Notes: generated by a model not told the origin, from the letters alone. Numbered from the stretch's first letter, positions 8,617 through 16,446 are shown. The stretch is 43,957 nucleotides of DNA from Gammaproteobacteria bacterium (GCA_030594815.1 JAUVEN010000010.1:1-43957), one strand, 5' to 3'. Translations and numbers: made by a program.

Positions 8617-9822
8617 ATGGCATTTTTACCTGAATTACGATTGAAAAAAAATGAAGATCGACGTTTGCGTGCAGGCCATGCCTGGGTGTATAGCAATGAA
8701 GTCGATACCAAACAAACACCTTTAAAAGAGTTTGCAGTTGGACAGTGGTGTCACGTGACAAATAGTCGTGGTCGTGTTTTAGGTACTGCTTATGTCAATC
8801 CAAATACATTAATTTGCGCCCGTCTGGTAAGTCGCTTTGAAAAACAAACACTCACCTTAGATGTATTAATACAAAAAATATCTGAAGCTTTACGGTTACG
8901 AGAAATGATTTTTTCTGTGCCATGCTACCGTTTAATATTTGGTGAGAGTGATGCTTTACCCGGTTTAGTGGTTGATCGTTTTTACGATACCTTAGTGATC
9001 CAGGTTACAACTGCAGGTATGAATAATATTCAAGATGATATTATTGAAGCGTTATCTTCCGTTATCAAACCTAAAACAATATTGCTTCGTAATGATAGTG
9101 GTTCTCGAAAACTGGAAGGTCTGGAACTTTATAGTAAAACAGTATTAGGTAAATTACCTGATCTTATTGAGCTGGAAGAAAATGATACGCGTTTTGTTAC
9201 ATCATTAGAGCATGGGCAAAAAACAGGCTGGTTTTATGATCATCGTTTAAATCGTCAACGTACCCAGCAATATGTAAAAGATAAACGGGTATTGGATGTT
9301 TTTAGTTATGTTGGCGCATGGGGTATTCAGGCATTACAAGCCGGAGCAAAAGAAGTCACTTGCGTGGATAGCTCTGCTTTCGCATTGGACCTGGCAAAAC
9401 AAAGTGCAGCATTAAATAATCGTGAAAGTGATTTTAATAGTATTGAAGGTGATGCTTTTGATGTACTCAAGTCACTTCATGAAGATGGTGAAAAATTTGA
9501 TGTTGTTATTTTAGATCCCCCTGCATTTGTAAAGCGTCGTAAAGATTTAAAAGAAGGCAGCTTAGCCTATCGACGGGTAAACAAATTAGCCATGAATTTA
9601 ATTAAAAATGAAGGTGTTTTAGTTTCTGCTTCATGTTCCTATCATCTTGGCCGGGAGCAGCTACTCAATGAAGTTCGTCAGGCTTCTTATTTAGCAAATG
9701 CGCAATGTCAGATTTTAGAACAGGGCCATCAAGGGCCAGATCATCCGGTACATCCGGCGATGAAAGAAACTGATTATTTAAAATCATATATTTGTCACAT
9801 AAAATCTGGAGCAACGAAATAA
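8617..9822 (+). CDS. rlmI: 23S rRNA m5C methyltransferase RlmI-type (PUA + SAM methyltransferase)
   Basis: This 401-residue protein begins with a PUA-like RNA-binding domain (about 1-80: L-R-L-K-K-N-E-D-R-R-L-R-A-G-H-A-W-V-Y-S-N-E). A Rossmann methyltransferase domain follows: V-L-D-V-F-S-Y-V-G-A-W-G is the SAM loop, and V-V-I-L-D-P-P-A-F is motif IV. L-V-S-A-S-C-S-Y-H carries the catalytic cysteine region. In E. coli RlmI methylates C1962 of 23S rRNA; the family also includes close paralogues with other target sites, so the exact base is inferred. Its TAA overlaps the lgt ATG by one base (taATG). Confidence 0.88.
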   Translation: MAFLPELRLKKNEDRRLRAGHAWVYSNEVDTKQTPLKEFAVGQWCHVTNSRGRVLGTAYVNPNTLICARLVSRFEKQTLTLDVLIQKISEALRLREMIFSVPCYRLIFGESDALPGLVVDRFYDTLVIQVTTAGMNNIQDDIIEALSSVIKPKTILLRNDSGSRKLEGLELYSKTVLGKLPDLIELEENDTRFVTSLEHGQKTGWFYDHRLNRQRTQQYVKDKRVLDVFSYVGAWGIQALQAGAKEVTCVDSSAFALDLAKQSAALNNRESDFNSIEGDAFDVLKSLHEDGEKFDVVILDPPAFVKRRKDLKEGSLAYRRVNKLAMNLIKNEGVLVSASCSYHLGREQLLNEVRQASYLANAQCQILEQGHQGPDHPVHPAMKETDYLKSYICHIKSGATK

Positions 9823-10604
9823 TGGTTGTTGATTTTGATCCGGTAGCAATCACAATATTTGGTTGGGCAGTGCATTGGTATGGTTTGATGTACGTTATGG
9901 CATTTGTTAGTGCATGGTGGTTAGCGCGTTTGCAAACAAAACGTCATTACCAGGACTGGAATTACGAACAAATTGATGACTTGTTATTCTATGGTGGAAT
10001 GGGAGTTATTTTAGGCGGACGAGTTGGCTATGTCTTATTCTATTCTTTCCCTGATTTTGTCAGCAATCCACTAATGCTTTTCCAGGTTTGGAAGGGTGGT
10101 ATGTCTTTTCATGGCGGCTTGCTGGGCGTGTTAGTTGCAATGTACTTATTTAACCGTAAATACAAAAAGGGCTATTTTAATATTTTGGATTTTGGTGCGC
10201 CATTAATACCGCTTGGTCTGGGCTTTGGTCGAATAGGTAATTTCATAAATGGAGAACTTTGGGGTAAACCGACAGATTTACCCTGGGGGATGAAGTTCCC
10301 TGCTGTAGATAACCTGCCTCGCCATCCGAATCCTCTGTATGAGGCATTTCTTGAAGGGGCTGTACTGTTTATTATATTGTGGTGGTTCAGTTCAAAACCT
10401 CGCTCAAGAATGTCGACAATAGCCCTGTTCTTCATTGGTTATGGCATATTTAGATTTATGATTGAGTTCGTTCGGGTGCCAGATGCGCATCTGGGCTATA
10501 TCGCCTGGGATTGGCTTACCATGGGTCAAATTCTGACTTTACCATTGATAATTATTGGGCTGGTTTTAGTTTGGCTTGTACAGAAAGACTCAAAAATTAG
10601 TTAA
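9822..10604 (+). CDS. lgt: Prolipoprotein diacylglyceryl transferase
   Basis: This 260-residue polytopic inner-membrane enzyme transfers diacylglyceryl from phosphatidylglycerol to the lipobox cysteine of prolipoproteins, the first step of lipoprotein maturation. The signature G-R-I-G-N-F-I-N-G-E-L-W-G is clear, as are G-L-L-G-V-L and the C-terminal R-F-M-I-E-F-V-R. I chose the ATG at 9822, not the in-frame ATG at 9792, because 9822 overlaps the rlmI stop, has a ctggag Shine-Dalgarno and gives the normal N-terminus (V-V-D-F-D-P-V-A). lgt-thyA adjacency is conserved in Gammaproteobacteria. An intrinsic terminator follows. Confidence 0.96.
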   Translation: MVVDFDPVAITIFGWAVHWYGLMYVMAFVSAWWLARLQTKRHYQDWNYEQIDDLLFYGGMGVILGGRVGYVLFYSFPDFVSNPLMLFQVWKGGMSFHGGLLGVLVAMYLFNRKYKKGYFNILDFGAPLIPLGLGFGRIGNFINGELWGKPTDLPWGMKFPAVDNLPRHPNPLYEAFLEGAVLFIILWWFSSKPRSRMSTIALFFIGYGIFRFMIEFVRVPDAHLGYIAWDWLTMGQILTLPLIIIGLVLVWLVQKDSKIS

Positions 10605-10626
10605 TACTCACTTTGCTTAATAAAGT

Positions 10627-10654
10627 GCCGGATATAACCATCCGGTATTTTTTT
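10627..10654 (+). terminator. Intrinsic terminator after lgt
   Basis: A 7-bp stem (10627-10633 with 10640-10646, core ccggat/atccgg) closes an ataacc loop and runs into a T tract broken once by A (10646-10654). It separates lgt from thyA. Confidence 0.88.
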
Positions 10655-10661
10655 GTCTGAG

Positions 10662-10788
10662 TTCTGGTCGCACTTAGGAACCTTTCTGGTTCATCGAGTA
10701 CTCCCTTGCCCAAAGAACCCTTACAGGTTTCATTATGGGTACCTCACCTTGCGGTCTAGGTAACCTGCTCCGCACTTTCTGGTCGCAC
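10662..10788. repeat. Direct repeat pair in the thyA leader region
   Basis: The 12-mer ttctggtcgcac occurs at 10662-10673 and again at 10777-10788, 115 bp apart. Between them is a 5-bp hairpin, gaacc (10678-10682) / ggttc (10688-10692), and other short dyads. The segment has no open frame of note and lies between the lgt terminator and thyA. It could be a structured leader, a degenerate inserted element or part of the thyA promoter region. Confidence 0.5.
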
Positions 10789-10846
10789 ATTAAGCAGCAA
10801 GCTGGCACAATATAGCCTGCAAAAATGAGTAGGGAAGGGGACGTTT

Positions 10847-11641
10847 GTGAAGCAGTATCTGGATTTAATGCGCCATGTCAGAGATAACGGCATCAAAAAA
10901 GAAGATCGTACCGGCACAGGAACCACTAGTGTTTTTGGATACCAAATGCGATTTAATTTAGCCGACGGTTTCCCCGTTGTTACCACTAAAAAACTCCACC
11001 TTCGCTCGATTATTCATGAGTTGCTTTGGTTCCTGAAGGGCGACACCAACATCCAATACCTGAAAGATAATAAAGTCAGAATTTGGGATGAGTGGGCAGA
11101 TGAAGACGGTAACCTCGGGCCTGTTTATGGTTCACAGTGGCGTTCATGGCCAACTGCAGATGGACGACACATTGATCAAATTACACAAGTTGTCGATCAA
11201 ATTAAAAACAACCCAGATTCCCGTCGTTTAATTGTTAGCGCGTGGAATGTGGGGGAAATTGAAAACATGGCATTACCTCCTTGCCATGCATTTTTTCAGT
11301 TTTATGTCGCTGATGGCAAACTCTCTTGCCAGTTATATCAACGTAGTGCCGATATTTTTCTGGGCGTGCCTTTTAACATCGCATCTTATGCATTGTTAAC
11401 CATGATGATTGCGCAAGTCTGTGATTTAGAAGTAGGTGATTTTGTACACACACTCGGTGATGCTCATTTATATTCTAATCATATGGAACAAACAGAATTA
11501 CAATTAAGTCGAGATGTCTTCCCGTTACCGACGATGAAAATAAATCCAGAAATAAAAGATATTTTTGAATTCACCATCGATGACTTTGAGTTGCAAGGTT
11601 ATGAATCGCACGAACATATTAAAGGGTTAGTTGCAGTTTAA
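10847..11641 (+). CDS. thyA: Thymidylate synthase
   Basis: This 264-residue protein is identical in length to E. coli ThyA and colinear with it. It methylates dUMP to dTMP using 5,10-methylene-tetrahydrofolate, leaving dihydrofolate for the next gene to recycle. The nucleophile is Cys146 in [10 protein letters not shown]; the phosphate-binding arginines (D-R-T-G-T-G-T, S-R-R-L-I-V) and the folate-site block W-D-E-W-A-D are intact. The start is GTG (10847), giving M-K-Q-Y-L with an agggga Shine-Dalgarno. The stop overlaps the folA start (taATG), so the pair is translationally coupled. Confidence 0.98.
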   Translation: MKQYLDLMRHVRDNGIKKEDRTGTGTTSVFGYQMRFNLADGFPVVTTKKLHLRSIIHELLWFLKGDTNIQYLKDNKVRIWDEWADEDGNLGPVYGSQWRSWPTADGRHIDQITQVVDQIKNNPDSRRLIVSAWNVGEIENMALPPCHAFFQFYVADGKLSCQLYQRSADIFLGVPFNIASYALLTMMIAQVCDLEVGDFVHTLGDAHLYSNHMEQTELQLSRDVFPLPTMKINPEIKDIFEFTIDDFELQGYESHEHIKGLVAV

Positions 11642-12129
11642 TGAAAATTTCGATGATCGCAGCAATGACCGAAGATCGAGTCATTGGTATAAAAAACACT
11701 TTACCCTGGAAACTTCCCAACGATATGAAATGGTTTCGCCAGAATACTCTGGGCAAACCCATTATTATGGGAAGAAAAACATTTGAATCTTTTGGTGCAA
11801 AAGCGTTACCCGAAAGAACCAATATTATTATTACGAGAGATGAATCTTATCAGGCAAGTGATAGCATTGTTGTGCATTCTATTGAAGAAGCATTAAAAGC
11901 CGCGGGCGATGTTGATGAAGTGATGATCATTGGCGGAGCTTCTTTTTATGAGCAAATGTTGCCTAAAGCAGATAGATTATATTTAACCTTTGTTCATGCA
12001 GAGTTAGAGGGCGATGCCTGGTTTCCGGAAATTAATAATAGTGACTGGAACAAAGTAGAAAAAATCGTTCATAAAAAAGATGACAAAAACAGATACGCGC
12101 ATAGCTTTGTTATTCTGGAACGCAGTTAA
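11641..12129 (+). CDS. folA: Dihydrofolate reductase
   Basis: This 162-residue DHFR reduces dihydrofolate to tetrahydrofolate with NADPH, completing the cycle started by ThyA. M-I-A-A-M-T-E-D-R-V-I-G at the start, L-P-W-K-L-P-N-D (catalytic Asp28), I-I-M-G-R-K-T-F-E-S-F-G and I-G-G-A-S-F-Y in the NADPH site are all present. The ATG overlaps the thyA stop by one base. The folA stop codon (12127-12129) directly abuts the apaH stop codon (12130-12132) on the other strand, with no base between the two genes. Confidence 0.97.
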   Translation: MKISMIAAMTEDRVIGIKNTLPWKLPNDMKWFRQNTLGKPIIMGRKTFESFGAKALPERTNIIITRDESYQASDSIVVHSIEEALKAAGDVDEVMIIGGASFYEQMLPKADRLYLTFVHAELEGDAWFPEINNSDWNKVEKIVHKKDDKNRYAHSFVILERS

Positions 12130-12966
12130 TTATTTCATATAGTCAGTTGGATTTGCGTCCCCCGGACAATTAATACTTATATATTCTGCTTTCTCTGTAT
12201 CTATGCGTAAAGCAGTTAACTTTCCACCCCAGACACACCCCGTGTCTAATGGGTAAACATTTTTTTTACTTATCATTCCCAGGGTAGACCAGTGACCAAA
12301 TAAAATGCGTTCTTTTTTTGTTTTTCGTTTGGGGACTTCAAACCAGGGCAGGGTGTTTTCCGGGTGAGAGCCTGGCGCACCATGGCTTTTGAAATTTAAG
12401 CTGCCGTCTTCTTCACAATAACGCATACGAGTAAAACTGTTACAAATAAAGCGTAAGCGTTTAAAACCTGTTAATGATTTTTCCCACATCTCTGGTTTAT
12501 TACCATACATATGATCAAGGAACTCACTGAGATTATTTTGTAATGTATCTTCTAACTCAGATGCACAGTTTTGTGCCTGTTTTAATGACCATAAGGGATA
12601 AATGCCAGCATGTGTGATTGTAAAATTGAGTTTTGCATCATGATGAAGTAAAGGTTGATGACTTAACCATTGTAGAAGTTCATCTCGGTCTTTTGCATCA
12701 AGTATGCGCTGTATATCAGGTGAATGTGTTTTTTTAACACCATATGCGATAGCAAGTAAATGAAGGTCGTGATTACCGAGTACGGTGATGGCGCTGTCAC
12801 CTAAAGATTTAACAAAACGTAAAGTCGATAAGGAATCAGGGCCGCGGTTAACCAGGTCACCGGCAAACCAGATTTTATCTTTAGATTGATCAAATTTTAA
12901 TTTGTCGAGTAACCGTAACAGGGAATCATAGCAGCCCTGTAGATCACCAATTGCATAAGTTGCCAT
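12130..12966 (-). CDS. apaH: Bis(5'-nucleosyl)-tetraphosphatase, symmetrical
   Basis: This 278-residue metallophosphatase cleaves Ap4A to two ADP in the cytoplasm and can also remove NpN caps from RNA. The calcineurin-like motifs are complete: I-G-D-L-Q-G-C (residues 6-12), G-D-L-V-N-R-G-P-D-S, L-G-N-H-D-L-H and, C-terminal, F-G-H-W-S-T-L-G followed by D-T-G-C-V-W-G-G. It is the last gene of the lptD-surA-pdxA-rsmA-apaG-apaH block and meets folA tail to tail, as in enterobacteria, but with zero spacing. Confidence 0.97.
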   Translation of the reverse strand: MATYAIGDLQGCYDSLLRLLDKLKFDQSKDKIWFAGDLVNRGPDSLSTLRFVKSLGDSAITVLGNHDLHLLAIAYGVKKTHSPDIQRILDAKDRDELLQWLSHQPLLHHDAKLNFTITHAGIYPLWSLKQAQNCASELEDTLQNNLSEFLDHMYGNKPEMWEKSLTGFKRLRFICNSFTRMRYCEEDGSLNFKSHGAPGSHPENTLPWFEVPKRKTKKERILFGHWSTLGMISKKNVYPLDTGCVWGGKLTALRIDTEKAEYISINCPGDANPTDYMK

Positions 12967-13005
12967 GGCTGACAGTGTCTAGCAAATATAATCTAGTGGC
13001 AAGTT

Positions 13006-13392
13006 TTAATGTAAGCTGTGAGGTATTGAAAGAGTAAAAGGGGCGATAGGGGTGTCAAACTCGGTGCCGTCGTCAGCAAGCATATGATATGAACCATGCA
13101 TACTTCCGACCGGTGTCTTTAAAACCGTACCGCTGGTATAACGGAATCCATCACCGGGTTTTAAATGGGGTTGTTCACCGACAACGCCTTCACCTTCAAC
13201 CTCCTGTACATTGCCATCTGCATCTGTAATGTACCAGTGACGTGTTAACAACTTAGCCGGGATTTCACCATGATTTTCAATCGTGACCGTATAAGAGAAA
13301 ACATAATGTAGTTCTTCAGGTTCTGATTGTTCCAGAACATAATTTGCCTGTACTTCTACGCGGGTATCGTAAACAGGTTTTTTTTCAGACAT
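13006..13392 (-). CDS. apaG: ApaG domain protein
   Basis: This 128-residue protein is a full-length ApaG: a single beta-sandwich (fibronectin-type) domain. The conserved blocks are V-F-S-Y-T-V-T-I-E-N, R-H-W-Y-I-T-D-A-D-G, V-E-G-E-G-V-V-G-E-Q-P, G-S-M-H-G-S-Y and F-T-L-S-I-P. It was linked genetically to Co/Mg efflux in Salmonella, but its biochemical function is unsettled. It precedes apaH by 39 bp as in other Gammaproteobacteria. Here, however, its upstream neighbour is a ComFB-like gene (16-bp gap) and not rsmA, because four extra genes lie between. Confidence 0.95.
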   Translation of the reverse strand: MSEKKPVYDTRVEVQANYVLEQSEPEELHYVFSYTVTIENHGEIPAKLLTRHWYITDADGNVQEVEGEGVVGEQPHLKPGDGFRYTSGTVLKTPVGSMHGSYHMLADDGTEFDTPIAPFTLSIPHSLH

Positions 13393-13408
13393 AACTTCTC
13401 TTCTGATG

Positions 13409-13702
13409 TTATTGATTAATAGTTTCAGGGCGATCGCTATGACGATGTTTATTCACATAGTCGATGGCCATGAGTACAGCATCGTCAACAATGATTTGAT
13501 TTTGTTCTCTTTCTTCAGCTGTCATATAAAAAACCATATCTACGTTGTGGCGAACATAACGTGAAGGTAGCTGGTTAAGAGCAACACAGGCAATATCAGC
13601 TAAGTAATCCTCGTCATTATCCAGACTATCGTTGACTAATTTATCTTGAAGGGCTTCAAAAACAAGTTTTTCAAAATAGTTATTTATATTATCAAAAGCC
13701 AT
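13409..13702 (-). CDS. ComFB-like protein (late competence development family)
   Basis: This 97-residue protein consists of one ComFB domain. After an N-terminal helix (I-N-N-Y-F-E-K-L-V-F-E-A-L) come D-I-A-C-V-A-L-N-Q-L-P-S-R-Y-V-R-H and V-D-M-V-F-Y-M-T, the family core. I start at the ATG at 13702 (M-A-F-D-N), preceded by an aaaggt Shine-Dalgarno; the in-frame ATG at 13813 would overlap the upstream gene by 101 bases. ComFB proteins from cyanobacteria have been reported to bind cyclic di-nucleotides, so a second-messenger receptor role is possible but inferred. It lies 10 bp after the HExxH gene and 16 bp before apaG. Confidence 0.82.
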   Translation of the reverse strand: MAFDNINNYFEKLVFEALQDKLVNDSLDNDEDYLADIACVALNQLPSRYVRHNVDMVFYMTAEEREQNQIIVDDAVLMAIDYVNKHRHSDRPETINQ

Positions 13703-13712
13703 ATCTATACCT

Positions 13713-14195
13713 TTAAGTGCGCAATCGACCAGTAGGTAAATCATCCTGATCAATGAGTTGTGCTTGCAGTAACCACTTCCGGGCATCTTCCGCATCATCC
13801 TGAAACCAGGCAAAAGCCGATCCCAGACGAAAGGTGTATCCCCAGCTATCCATGTCCTTCATCACTATATCGGCACTGCACCCGGAAAGTTTAGCAGCCA
13901 ATAATATTTGTAGGTAACAAACTGCATTTTCTTCATCATAGTCGCCACCGGCATCGGTATTTAGATTATTCCGTCGTCTGGAATCCAGACAAATATAGTG
14001 ACAGGCCTCGTGTAAGGCAGAATGTACGGGTGTTTCTGGTCGTACATAGAGCTCATTTTTGATTAATCCAGCTTCAGAATCACCCCAAAAACTACCCGGA
14101 ATAGGGGCAGAATTTGGGACCGTTTTGACCTCAAGTAAATAAGGTTTGAGTAAATTTTGTAGCACCTGCGCAGGCAAATCAGCCACAGTTAACAT
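13713..14195 (-). CDS. Uncharacterised protein with HExxH metalloprotease-like motif
   Basis: This 160-residue protein carries H-E-A-C-H, the HExxH zinc-metalloprotease signature, at about residues 62-66 in S-A-L-H-E-A-C-H-Y-I. An acidic D-Y-D-E-E-N-A-V segment some 20 residues later could give the third zinc ligand, as in gluzincins. There is no signal peptide or membrane segment, so it should be cytoplasmic. The C-terminal half (W-G-Y-T-F, A-F-A-W-F-Q-D-D-A-E-D-A-R-K-W-L) is helical. I recognise it only as a conserved proteobacterial hypothetical type; protease activity is not shown. It sits 10 bp before the ComFB-like gene and 36 bp after the CheW-LysM gene. Confidence 0.72.
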   Translation of the reverse strand: MLTVADLPAQVLQNLLKPYLLEVKTVPNSAPIPGSFWGDSEAGLIKNELYVRPETPVHSALHEACHYICLDSRRRNNLNTDAGGDYDEENAVCYLQILLAAKLSGCSADIVMKDMDSWGYTFRLGSAFAWFQDDAEDARKWLLQAQLIDQDDLPTGRLRT

Positions 14196-14231
14196 GGATT
14201 TTCCTCGGTTATTATGGGGTTCGAAAAGGAA

Positions 14232-15890
14232 TTAATTATCAATAAAACGTATTCGAACCCGGTTGCCCGGATAAATACGATGCGGATTTTTAATGTTACT
14301 CAATCGAGCAAGCTCTGGGTAGAGGAAAGGATCGTTAACATACTTTTTCGCGATGGCCCATAGGGTGTCACCTTTAACCACAGTATGAACTACTTCGTGA
14401 ATGATCTTTTGAGGAAGAATAATTTTACTTTCCTCAATTTTCCTGAATGTTTCAACGGGCTCTATTTCAGTGACTGGCTCGATTGTAGCTTCTTCAATCT
14501 TATCGCTTGTCGCAGGCTTAAGTAACTGTATTTGTGTAGCCGGTCTATGAAGAGTAATAGTGATTTCATTATCAATTTTAGAAATACCTGCCCTGAATGT
14601 TTCGGTATCCATGGGTTTACTTTCGCTAGCCGGTGGAACTGTTTTAATTTCAGTTTTAGCTTCAATGTTTGTTTGAAGAACACTCGCAATGCTTTCTTTA
14701 ATTTCAGGTTTAACTGTTATTGCCGGTGTAGCTATTTCAGGATTACTTATATTTTTCATCTGAATAGGGTTTTTCTTAATATCTTGTTTTTGATGTTCGG
14801 TATATGGTTTATATTTTCGTTTATTATCATCAGAAAATAATACGTAATAAACCCCTGCCCCTAAAAAAATCAGCATAAGTAAAAAGAAAATAACTATTCC
14901 AACATTGGATGCGTCGTCATCGTCCTCTTTCCCTGTGTAATTATTTTTTGCAGAGGAGGTTTGAGGGGTGAATTTTTTATTAACAGTAACCGTTCTGTTT
15001 ACAATGGATGGTTGAGCTTTAACTTCTTGTTTAGCCACCACCGTGGTTACTTTATTAACAGCCGTTTGCTGAACTTTTTTTGTAACAAAGTTAGATGATG
15101 CAGGCTCTTTTTTTACCGTATTAAACGCGCTTGTTGTAGGTGATTTGTTACTCGTTCTATCTACGGCTGTATTATTTAAATTAACCGTTGTGTTTCGTTG
15201 TTTATAATTTTGAATAGATGCTTTAGCGGCAATTTTTTCCTGCTTTAAATTTATTGTGGAATCATTTTTCGATATTGAATGTGACGTAGCTGATTCAACA
15301 GAAGAGCTTGTATTTGATTTTTTCTCACGGATAATTGTTGAAGCAGTTGAAGCAGTTGAAGCAGTTGAAGCAGTTGAAGCAGTTACATTTTTTGATTCAT
15401 TGGCGGTTTTTTTCTGTTCTTGTTCTTTTAAATGTTGAATATAGTGTTTTAAATATCCAAGATCATTTATCGTGGCTAACTTTTCAAATTCGGAATAAAG
15501 GTGAATTTTTTTATTTAACAATAATGTGCGAGTAAAAACGCCGCGTGGTAAAGCGGGGGGTAAATTCCCCCAGCCTTTGGATGGAAAGTCAATAACATCC
15601 AGAATTTGATCAACCCAAAAAGCATAGCTTTCTTTTTCAAAAATTGTAATTATAAGGTTGCCCGGATGGGTTTGATCCGTCGCATCAATACCAAATTTTT
15701 GTCGCAGGTCGAGGACTTTTACAATATGTGAACCGTGCTTAAATATTCCCGGTTGAGATGTATCACTCCCCGGCGGATGAGTGAGTTTTGGCGGCGTAAT
15801 AATGCTTCGCACAGGCAAACTTGGCGCACAGCACAGCACCGGGCCAACCCGGAAAGTAAGAAGCGAATGATCCTTGCCTTCAATATTCAT
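14232..15890 (-). CDS. CheW-like domain / transmembrane / LysM fusion protein
   Basis: This protein of about 552 residues has an unusual order. Residues 1-140 form a CheW-like domain (L-L-T-F-R-V-G-P-V-L-C-C, I-V-K-V-L-D-L-R-Q-K-F-G, I-T-I-F-E-K). A long Ser/Thr/Lys-rich linker follows, containing five T-A-S repeats. Next comes one transmembrane helix (V-G-I-V-I-F-F-L-L-M-L-I-F-L-G-A, near 335-358), then a second linker and a C-terminal LysM domain (V-V-K-G-D-T-L-W-A-I-A-K-K-Y, ending N-R-V-R-I-R-F). The layout predicts a cytoplasmic CheW end and a periplasmic peptidoglycan-binding end. I prefer the ATG at 15890; a TTG at 15899 sits closer to a weak Shine-Dalgarno and cannot be excluded. It lies upstream of the HExxH, ComFB and apaG genes. 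Confidence 0.8.
   Translation of the reverse strand: MNIEGKDHSLLTFRVGPVLCCAPSLPVRSIITPPKLTHPPGSDTSQPGIFKHGSHIVKVLDLRQKFGIDATDQTHPGNLIITIFEKESYAFWVDQILDVIDFPSKGWGNLPPALPRGVFTRTLLLNKKIHLYSEFEKLATINDLGYLKHYIQHLKEQEQKKTANESKNVTASTASTASTASTASTIIREKKSNTSSSVESATSHSISKNDSTINLKQEKIAAKASIQNYKQRNTTVNLNNTAVDRTSNKSPTTSAFNTVKKEPASSNFVTKKVQQTAVNKVTTVVAKQEVKAQPSIVNRTVTVNKKFTPQTSSAKNNYTGKEDDDDASNVGIVIFFLLMLIFLGAGVYYVLFSDDNKRKYKPYTEHQKQDIKKNPIQMKNISNPEIATPAITVKPEIKESIASVLQTNIEAKTEIKTVPPASESKPMDTETFRAGISKIDNEITITLHRPATQIQLLKPATSDKIEEATIEPVTEIEPVETFRKIEESKIILPQKIIHEVVHTVVKGDTLWAIAKKYVNDPFLYPELARLSNIKNPHRIYPGNRVRIRFIDN
15337..15381. repeat. 9-bp tandem repeat (5 copies) inside the CheW-LysM gene
   Basis: The unit gttgaagca is repeated five times without error. 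On the coding strand it reads Thr-Ala-Ser per unit, in the linker between the CheW domain and the membrane helix. Gain or loss of units keeps the frame and would only change linker length. Confidence 0.95.
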
Positions 15891-16066
15891 TTTCAACAAA
15901 CGTATATTCCGTCATCGTAGTATTAATAGCGGCTAAATTTAGATTTTTTAAAGGGGAAAAGTGTTGCAGTGCGGACAAAATCACAAAAAAATCAGGGTTT
16001 CCAGGAGGCACTATTAGAAAAAATTAAAGTGTTAAAATAGCGTATTAAATTTTGATATTAAGGTTA

Positions 16067-16348
16067 TTAACAGCCGGCTTTAATTAAAGCTCTTAAAATT
16101 CGTTTTATGCTATCGGGTAGAGATTTATCCATGGCCTGTTCGGCCGCTGTCGACACCTTGTAATTAGAACTTTGTCCCTGCATAACCAATGCAGTAAAAA
16201 GCACATCATCAAGATACGGTTGAACTAATGTTTCTATATCGGACCAGTTATAGTCCTGACAAGTCATGTTCAACGTTCTACTATTTTCAGATCCTGACGC
16301 TGTTATCGAAAAAAACAAAGTGATAAAAATAGCGATTATATTTTTCAT
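16067..16348 (-). CDS. Small secreted protein of unknown function (possible HdeA-like)
   Basis: This 93-residue protein has a clear signal peptide (M-K-N-I-I-A-I-F-I-T-L-F-F-S-I-T-A-S-G-S). The mature part of about 73 residues has only two cysteines, one in T-C-Q-D-Y-N-W near its start and one as the last residue. This pair, the length and the helical middle recall periplasmic HdeA/HdeB-type acid chaperones, but the similarity is too weak to claim. It lies between rsmA and the CheW-LysM gene, on their strand, with gaps of about 100 and 140-170 bp, so it may have its own promoter. Confidence 0.6.
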   Translation of the reverse strand: MKNIIAIFITLFFSITASGSENSRTLNMTCQDYNWSDIETLVQPYLDDVLFTALVMQGQSSNYKVSTAAEQAMDKSLPDSIKRILRALIKAGC

Positions 16349-16446
16349 GAGTCATTAGCTATGCTGAGTAGTAATAATGTTTTTTGTATTCTAGTGAGTG
16401 ATAGATAAAATGAAATCTTCATTTGTTGCTTAACTCGCTTGTATTT

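Noticed and set aside
9792-9821. Upstream in-frame ATG for lgt at 9792
   Set aside because: It would overlap rlmI by 31 bases; the ATG at 9822 has a Shine-Dalgarno, a one-base stop-start overlap and the normal Lgt N-terminus.
10805-10821. Sigma-54-like TGGCAC site upstream of thyA
   Set aside because: The -24 half matches but the -12 half reads TAGC and the spacing is one base short, so it is probably chance.
13703-13813. Longer start for the ComFB-like gene at 13813
   Set aside because: The extra 37 residues overlap the HExxH gene and show no ComFB features; ATG 13702 has a Shine-Dalgarno and starts the domain correctly.
14462-14840. Alternative frames within the CheW-LysM gene (14462-14689 minus, 14532-14840 plus)
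   Set aside because: They are out-of-frame shadows of the second linker region with low-complexity composition; the main frame continues to a proper LysM domain.
15337-15381. Short tandem repeat as a CRISPR array
   Set aside because: Units are 9 bp with no spacers and lie inside a coding frame.
15256-15535. Plus-strand open frames across the 9-bp repeats (V-E-A or L-K-Q repeats)
   Set aside because: They are shadows of the tandem repeat in the CheW-LysM gene, with no Shine-Dalgarno and low-complexity content.
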